DNA of 64,000 nucleotides from Macrolepiota albuminosa (taxonomy: Eukaryota; Basidiomycota; Agaricomycetes; Agaricales; Agaricaceae), in NCBI GenBank assembly GCA_027475525.1, contig JAMWFC010000058.1:953270-1017269 (forward strand). Direction: 5' to 3'. Of the stretch, positions 58,507-64,000 are shown in pieces. How positions within the stretch are numbered: position 1 is the first letter of the stretch; the number at the start of each line of letters is the position of its first letter. Both the position numbers and the translations under genes were made by a program. The notes beneath the pieces were generated by a model. That model saw only the letters and a program-made list of their open reading frames with translations, was not told the origin of the DNA and ran no database searches.

Positions 58507-59721
58507 CTATGATCCTCGAATGTGGATCCTGCGGAGAGCGGCAGCTTGTATCAGACGTTCGGCAGCAGAACAATTCCACCCTTCCAAAGAATGCAAATTT
58601 GTAGCCCCTGGCAGCTCGAGCCCACGTAAATGAGGGAGGTACCCACTTGCAATAAATGAAACCCATTCACTTATAACAATCGCGGCCATCCGGCCAGAGA
58701 TGGCTAAGTTTTCCAAATTTCGGCAGTGTGTGCCTATAGCGGTTAGCATGCCGATGTCAGCGTGAACACCACTGAGACTCAGACTTCGAAGTGAAGGGGA
58801 GGGTTTATCAAATATAGGATGTTCAAACTGCCCTTCCACATCCACTTCGATCTCTAATATCTCAACGGCACAGGAGCCGAGAACACATCTGATTTGTTCA
58901 TCGAGCTCTGAGGTTTGTGTAGACTTGACACAGAGGCGTCGAACGAATGGGGTTTCATGTAACAGTTGAGTGATATAGCCTCGGGTGAAGGCGACATGGT
59001 CGAATTGCAACTCGGAAAGCGAAAGTTGATACGGAAGAGACGGATGAGAAATTGTGAGTTCAATGTCGTTGAGGTGAAGACTCCCCAGGTTGCAAAACTG
59101 GAAAGCTATTGACTCATCCCAATTCAATGATGGGGAATTGGCGAGGGAAATTGAATTGGACATCAAGCTACCATCGATATGGAGGTTTAAGACAGATTGT
59201 GCATCTGTGACTCGATGAAGAAATCGTTCCGCCCTGACAGATAGAAGACCACCGAGGGTGATTCGTTGCAGACCATCAATGCCAAGAATCATATTCAGGC
59301 TGGATCTGTCTCGAGAATCAACGGGTCTACCGTCCACTGACATCGGTCGCAGTTCAACACCCTTAACGAGTGTAAGTAATGAAGGGTTGTCGGAAAAGGT
59401 ACGAGCGAGCCTTGTAGACGCCCGAAAAGAATGAATAACAGGGAAGGCAAATAGTCTTCGCCTTACGGGTTCTAGCCATGCAGAGGAGACCTGGGCGAGC
59501 TGTACAAGATCTCCTGGCCACCAGTGGCCGGAGCTTTCGAGGACGAGGTATACGAGGTCGTCAATGAAATGTGAACGTTGTGACTGATTCAAAAGGTTCA
59601 TCGTTGGGTATTCGTGGAAGAACTGGCGAATCTGTTGAAATGTTGCGTGTCGAAGTGTCTTGGGTGTTCGGAAGCGAGGCGCCCGATCACCCCTGATGGA
59701 TGGTGCATACACCCCTACCAT
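58507..59721 (-). CDS. F-box-like, leucine-rich basidiomycete protein, unknown
   Basis: Single open frame of 404 codons. The start at 59721 gives MVGVYAPSIRGDRAPRFR; a later Met (MNLLNQSQRSHFIDDLVYLV) may be the true start. HWWPGDLVQLAQVSSAWLEP then VRRRLFAFPVIHSF resembles a degenerate F-box, where the protein would meet Skp1. The rest is made of irregular leucine-rich strands (LGSLHLNDIELTISHPSLPY, LENLAISGRMAAIVISEW, LPHLRGLELPGATNLHSLEG). Such intron-poor F-box/LRR proteins form large families in mushrooms. Substrate unknown. Confidence 0.55.
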   Translation of the reverse strand: MVGVYAPSIRGDRAPRFRTPKTLRHATFQQIRQFFHEYPTMNLLNQSQRSHFIDDLVYLVLESSGHWWPGDLVQLAQVSSAWLEPVRRRLFAFPVIHSFRASTRLARTFSDNPSLLTLVKGVELRPMSVDGRPVDSRDRSSLNMILGIDGLQRITLGGLLSVRAERFLHRVTDAQSVLNLHIDGSLMSNSISLANSPSLNWDESIAFQFCNLGSLHLNDIELTISHPSLPYQLSLSELQFDHVAFTRGYITQLLHETPFVRRLCVKSTQTSELDEQIRCVLGSCAVEILEIEVDVEGQFEHPIFDKPSPSLRSLSLSGVHADIGMLTAIGTHCRNLENLAISGRMAAIVISEWVSFIASGYLPHLRGLELPGATNLHSLEGWNCSAAERLIQAAALRRIHIRGS

Positions 59722-59855
59722 TGTTTATTTCTTGTCGTCTTTGTTTGTCCGCAACTGTACATTGACTTTCTGTCTGAGCTCGGAAACACCAACACAGGCG
59801 AAATTCCACAGTGTCCAAGTCAATTGACTTAGTAATGAATATACGACGTCTTATA

Positions 59856-61862
59856 TTAAAGAAATTTGGGAAATTTAGAGGTTTCAAGAATGAAAATTGT
59901 ACGGTTGTGCTTGATTATGATGCGTCCAATGTCCTCGATTAAAACAGGTGGATCGATAGATACCATGCGCAAGAACGATTGTAGATGCGGCGAAACGTTG
60001 AGTTGATGTGCAGTGACAACGTCTCGATGTAGATGATTTGTAGTGCCGATTTTGACTAGGACCGAATCATGTTTCTCCACAAGCGCCTTGTGTGTTCCAG
60101 CCGTATACACATAATATTCGTGTGGAACATCTATATATCGCGGAAGATGCGGTAGATGCTCAACGTTATGAGGAATCACTAGATGGTAAATGATCTGTTT
60201 GGAAGCTAAAATAAGAATGAAGGCGTCGTTGTCCTGAATCGTTTGAAGATGTTCAAATACATGAATCCCATAACCGTCGAATGATGCCCATCGTGGTTCT
60301 GACGGAATCTGGGGAATTACGGGGTCGATAGGTTGATCTTTGGTCATTGTGCCTACATCGTATATGAAGAGATTGTAGGCAGAAAAAAAGGCCAACCGGT
60401 TTCCTGGAAGCAGCAACACAGATTTCTAAATCGCATGTGAATACTTGTGTACACTATAGGAAAGGAACCTCACGTACCGGGTACTTAGAGTCTGCATCGT
60501 TAGGAAAAATTACCGTTCTACGATGCACAGAGGGGGCCTCCAGTCAAAAATTTCAAGGTACGATCGAAACCAATACGTATACATGAGCCTGGCGAGTAGA
60601 TTACCAGAAATACTGACGGATAATACACTGGTACGGGGCTCCGTCGCTGAAAAAGAATGTAAAAGATGTGCTTCCATGCATGCAGAGGACCGGTGTCCAC
60701 GCATGTTGACAGACCAGATCATAAGATCAAGAGAACCGATCAGAGGCTGTACTAGAGCGTCGATCCGTATTCAAGTCAATATCACTCGTCTTACGCATCG
60801 GACTGGAATGCAACTGACCATAATATTCCGAAGGATACGTGACCATGAAGAACTTTGACGTTGAACGCGCGCGTGTAATCAATGTCAACGGCTACGCGAT
60901 ATAAAAAAAGGCTGTTGGGGTTATCACGCGGTGGCACTAATAAATTGCTCCGCATTTGGGGATCTTCAAGGTCATGGCACAACACTGAACCGTTGGCCAT
61001 AGTGGTAAGAAGCCAGCGTCCACCTGGGACCGAAGTATGCGTAAGTTCAGCGTCAAAAGAGATCATGCGCTGAACCGGGTGGCTTGTAGATTGCCACTCC
61101 CAATCGGCACTCCTTCGTTGCAACACCCAGGACTCCAGTTCCATAGGCGAATACATGTCCAGACTTTCTTCTGCTGCCATCCTAAACCTTTTCTCTTCCA
61201 AATAACTTCGATACTGGTTCGTCCACACTTCACGAGTTCGCGAAACATCGTTTAGTTGTTTACAAACCTACAGACACCGATCTACTTCTTGGTTTTGCAT
61301 TGAAAGTCGATGAACCCACCTGCCTCATATTAAGCAGGTCACGCCAATGCGCATGTTCGAGGATCTTGGTCAGAATTTCCGAAGGTAGGTCGCTGAACTT
61401 GAACGTATGACGGGATTCCTTGGATTGGTTAGCAACAAAAAGCGTAACAAACGTTGCTCCTCCACGACCAAGCCTTTACCAGTGAGGCGGGAGTCCACTG
61501 GTCAATCTCTAATCGGGTGTCGAAACGCCAACTACCAAGGAAACGAGAATGACCTTTGGGAGTCTCAAAAGATAAAATATAGGTAAATAGCAAATGAGGA
61601 CTCACTGTTTCTACTATACCTAAGTTGTTGTTATCTTCCATGCGCAAGCAGAGAGACTAACCGTAGAAGCTGAAATGGTAAGTTCGAAAACAGAGGTTGT
61701 CACAAATTCTCGCCACTTTAGTAGTGGGTCTGGGTCTGGCTCGGTACTGATTGGGGTGGATGGTACTGAATCTGGTCCTGAGCGGAACTTGAATTGTCCA
61801 TGTGACCATGTCGCCCCATCTACAAAAATAGCAGCCCTGTGTAAATGCCCAGTAACGGCCAA
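59856..61862 (-). CDS. F-box protein, unknown substrate
   Basis: The likely start at 61862 gives MAVTGHLHRAAIFVDGATWS. Exons follow with LLFTYILSFETPKGHSRFLG and FDTRLEIDQWTPASL, then ATFVTLFVANQSKESRHTFK leads into an F-box, FSDLPSEILTKILEHAHWRD and LLNMRQ, then (after an intron) VCKQLNDVSRTREVWTNQYR. The remainder (60791-61228, then 59856-60419) reads DAELTHTSVPGGRWLLTTMA and NGSVLCHDLEDPQMRSNLLV, then RLAFFSAYNLFIYDVGT, a beta-propeller-like pattern. It ends KFPKFL, TAA 59856-59858. The presumed role is a substrate receptor of an SCF ubiquitin ligase. The N-terminal exons before the F-box are joined on frame continuity only and could be a separate gene. Confidence 0.6.
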
Positions 61863-62078
61863 TTTATGATGTATCTGAGCCTACATGGTCTACCTGGCAG
61901 TTGCTTTATCAACACATGCCATATCTGGACCTACGGCATCGAATGGCACCCACCTGCCAGGCGGGGATTGGGTATGTATTGATGTCGAAACCTGAAAGAT
62001 ACGTCATACCTGGTATGCATCACACACAGTGCCGATGCCGGCAGTATGAGTCAGCGTGACATTTTGTGACAAAAGTTT

Positions 62079-62105
62079 TGAATGAATGAATGAATGAATG
62101 AATGA
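62079..62105 (+). repeat. TGAA microsatellite
   Basis: Six to seven uninterrupted TGAA units. Confidence 0.9.
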
Positions 62106-62662
62106 GTTGTGATTATACCGCCGCCAAGCCACTATGCAGGGCTAAGAGACGGGGGTAGGTTCTACTGCGTATCCTACTCCTGGTGTGTTAGATGCGGACT
62201 ATCTATGTGCGGTCGTGTATCGTAATGTTGTGATGTAGAATTCTCTTCGTATTGTCTTTGGCAGCTTATCTGATGTACTGGGGTGCGTCGCGTACTCCTC
62301 CTGGTGTGACGTGTGTGGGGGGATTCTGCGGTGTCAAGATTAGTGGTGAGGCCCTGTGGGCCTGGTCGATTCTTGTGTCCACCTGTCGTGTGCGCGTACG
62401 CGAGTCGCCGTGACTACTCGCGGTGTGCGTTCCCAGCTTGGCCTTGTCGTCGCTGCTTCGTTGTGTCCTTACATTCTCTGCCCTCCTGACCTCTACCGCC
62501 TCCACCTCCCCTTGTCCAATCCCTACTCCCGTTTTGAAACACTATGATTTTGCGACTGCATAACCGGCTTCCTTCCGATACAATCACCAACGTACCTTCT
62601 ACCGAAGTGACACTTTAGTAGGCTAGTATAGATAATATCACACCAATTGCAAAAGTCCGATT

Positions 62663-62816
62663 GGTCAAAGGTACTGTCGATGTCTTGTTATTCATGGTTT
62701 CAAAAGAATTTTGAAACACTATGGTACTTGGAGCCCCAAGGTCAAAGGTACTGTCGATGTCTTGTTATTCATGGTTTCAAAAGAATTTTGAAACACTATG
62801 GTACTTGGAGCCCCAA
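62663..62816. repeat. Exact 77-bp tandem duplication no. 13
   Basis: Copies 62663-62739 and 62740-62816; non-coding. Confidence 0.95.
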
Positions 62817-62879
62817 CAAATGAAGTGAGGTTAGGGTGGATGCTGTGTTAAGAGGTTTGGAGGTGAAGCCCCAACGAGC
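62805..62879. repeat. Dispersed repeat end with GC hairpin, copy 2
   Basis: TACTTGGAGCCCCAAC, then GTGGATGCTGTGTTAAGAGG and GGTGAAGCCCCAACG, in the same order as at 40889-40962. The hairpin is weaker here. Confidence 0.5.
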
Positions 62880-63014
62880 TACGAAATTCGTGCCGAAGGC
62901 ACGAAACGTACATAGACTTGACGGGCTCATTTGCGGTTTGATCCCCGCATTGTTATGTAATAGTGATCGGCCGGAAATGAAAGATTTTTGGTTGGCTGCA
63001 AACTGGCAATCGCC

Positions 63015-64000
63015 ATGTTTCGAGGTTCATGTATCCAGACTCGGAGAGGTCTGGCCGTTTTAAAACGTGCTTTTGCTACACATGCTCCGCTGGCCGAAAA
63101 ATCCTGCGCTTCAATAACTCCTCCCTATGCAAAGCTGATACAAAACCTTGAACATGTCCGAAGAATACTGAACAGGCCTTTGACGCTTTCAGAAAAAATT
63201 CTTTACAGCCATCTTATTGATCCCGAGAAGTCACTGGCAGGAGGTGGTAAAATCAGGGGGGAAGCGTACCTCCAGCTTCGTCCCGAGAGAGTTGCAATGC
63301 AGGATGCCTCTGCCCAGTAAGCTATCTTCTATCAAGGTGCTCACTTGACTTATAATTGGAGCATAGAATGGCGCTGTAAGTTCTATGTTCAACAAGAACT
63401 TCCCTTGTCAGACTAGTCCATATTAGCCTTCAGTTCATGAGCGCTGGTCTTGCACAATGCGCAGTACCTACAAGTATTCACTGTGACCACTTGATCCAAG
63501 CTTCCGAAGGTGCCGATGCTGATTTGAAGGTATCTACAAAGCTAATGTATACGGATCCAATCTTATGCCTATGTGAAAGCGTTCGATTATTTCCAATCAA
63601 GAAGTATTTAATTTCCTGGAGAGTGCGGCCAGGAAATATGGAATAGAATTTTGGCGTCCTGGTTCTGGAATAATTCATCAGATAGTGCTGGAGAACTATG
63701 CTGCTCCTGGAATGTTGATGTCAGTTCGCACTTGTCCTTCGTCCGTTGATGTAATTCTAAAGGAGCACATTCTAGGTTGGGTACAGGTGGGGATGCTGTC
63801 TGATTTATCCCCTAGTCAAATTTGACCATTTTAGACTCTCATACGCCAAATGCTGGAGGTCTAGGCATGCTTGCTATCGGCGTTGGGGGTGCAGACGCTG
63901 TAGATGCGATGACCGGGACCCCTTGGGAGCTCAAAGCACCGCAAGTCGTTGGTGAGTGTTGCATGTAATCAATCGCCTCTCTTTGACCTCAGAGAATGTA
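63015..64000 (+). CDS. ACO2: Mitochondrial aconitate hydratase, Aco2-type (5' part, continues past the window)
   Basis: Iron-sulphur hydratase. The start at 63015 gives [20 protein letters not shown], an Arg-rich mitochondrial presequence. Next: [60 protein letters not shown] and [14 protein letters not shown]. An intron, a 9-base microexon (AATGGCGCT) and another intron lead to [20 protein letters not shown], then [53 protein letters not shown] and [20 protein letters not shown] (substrate-binding DSHT). The [19 protein letters not shown] and KYGIEFW wording fits the second fungal aconitase (Aco2, homocitrate dehydratase of lysine synthesis) better than Aco1, from memory. The cluster cysteines lie outside the window. 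Confidence 0.85.

Larger units (their letters stand above)
61863..63014. other. Repeat-bearing spacer before aconitase gene
   Basis: No gene. It contains a (TGAA)n microsatellite at about 62079-62105, a GTG/TGT-rich stretch (62270-62420), duplication no. 13, and the hairpin repeat copy 2. Confidence 0.5.

Overview
This window looks like nuclear DNA from a filamentous fungus, most likely an agaricomycete (mushroom-forming basidiomycete). Genes are compact and split by many introns of about 50 bases (GT-AG, with a few GC-AG). They sit close together on both strands, and their best matches from memory are fungal housekeeping proteins. The repeats are Ty3/gypsy-type LTR elements, two of them carrying fungal-type integrase or chromodomain remnants. 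No bacterial features (operons, Shine-Dalgarno sites, CRISPR) were seen, and I found no tRNA or rRNA gene. All gene names are family-level recognition by reading; no search was run.

Layout. 1-23.4 kb is a gene-dense arm: the 3' end of an Ies1-like gene copy, LYS1, a short-chain dehydrogenase, a TTC1-type TPR protein, IMP1, ELP4, a large LRR-RhoGEF-PH protein, an OSH3-type oxysterol-binding protein, 6-phosphogluconate dehydrogenase, an ASNSD1-type asparagine synthetase-like protein and mitoribosomal mL59. 24-41 kb is a transposon island. It holds a gypsy integrase/chromodomain remnant, five copies (A-E) of one solo LTR family of about 930 bp, a solo LTR of a second family with a perfect 5-bp target duplication, one decayed gypsy polyprotein element on the minus strand, and a broken cysteine-rich gene interrupted by an LTR. 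41-64 kb is a second gene-dense arm: prohibitin PHB1, PUB1/TIA1-like RNA-binding protein, ATG16, YPT7/Rab7, 6-phosphogluconolactonase, AP-1 sigma, a chromodomain protein, full-length Ies1-like INO80 subunit, an alpha/beta hydrolase, two F-box-type proteins and the 5' part of a mitochondrial aconitase (Aco2-type).

How the genes relate. Most are unrelated housekeeping neighbours. Thematic pairs are both oxidative pentose-phosphate enzymes (6PGDH and 6PGL), two lysine-pathway candidates (LYS1 and the Aco2-type aconitase), two membrane-traffic and autophagy genes in a divergent pair (ATG16 and YPT7), and two chromatin genes side by side (chromodomain protein and Ies1). None of these looks like a dedicated cluster.

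The most striking pattern at window scale is technical. Thirteen separate places carry an exact tandem duplication of exactly 77 bases, several followed by an apparent one-base loss. This is the signature expected from un-trimmed k=77 assembly-graph overlaps and not of biology. It breaks the reading frames of IMP1, ELP4 and the LRR-RhoGEF gene. I did not find a convincing undescribed biological system; the best biological leads are the chromodomain protein with a possible Chp1-like layout, the duplicated Ies1 3' exons, and the nested solo-LTR cluster.
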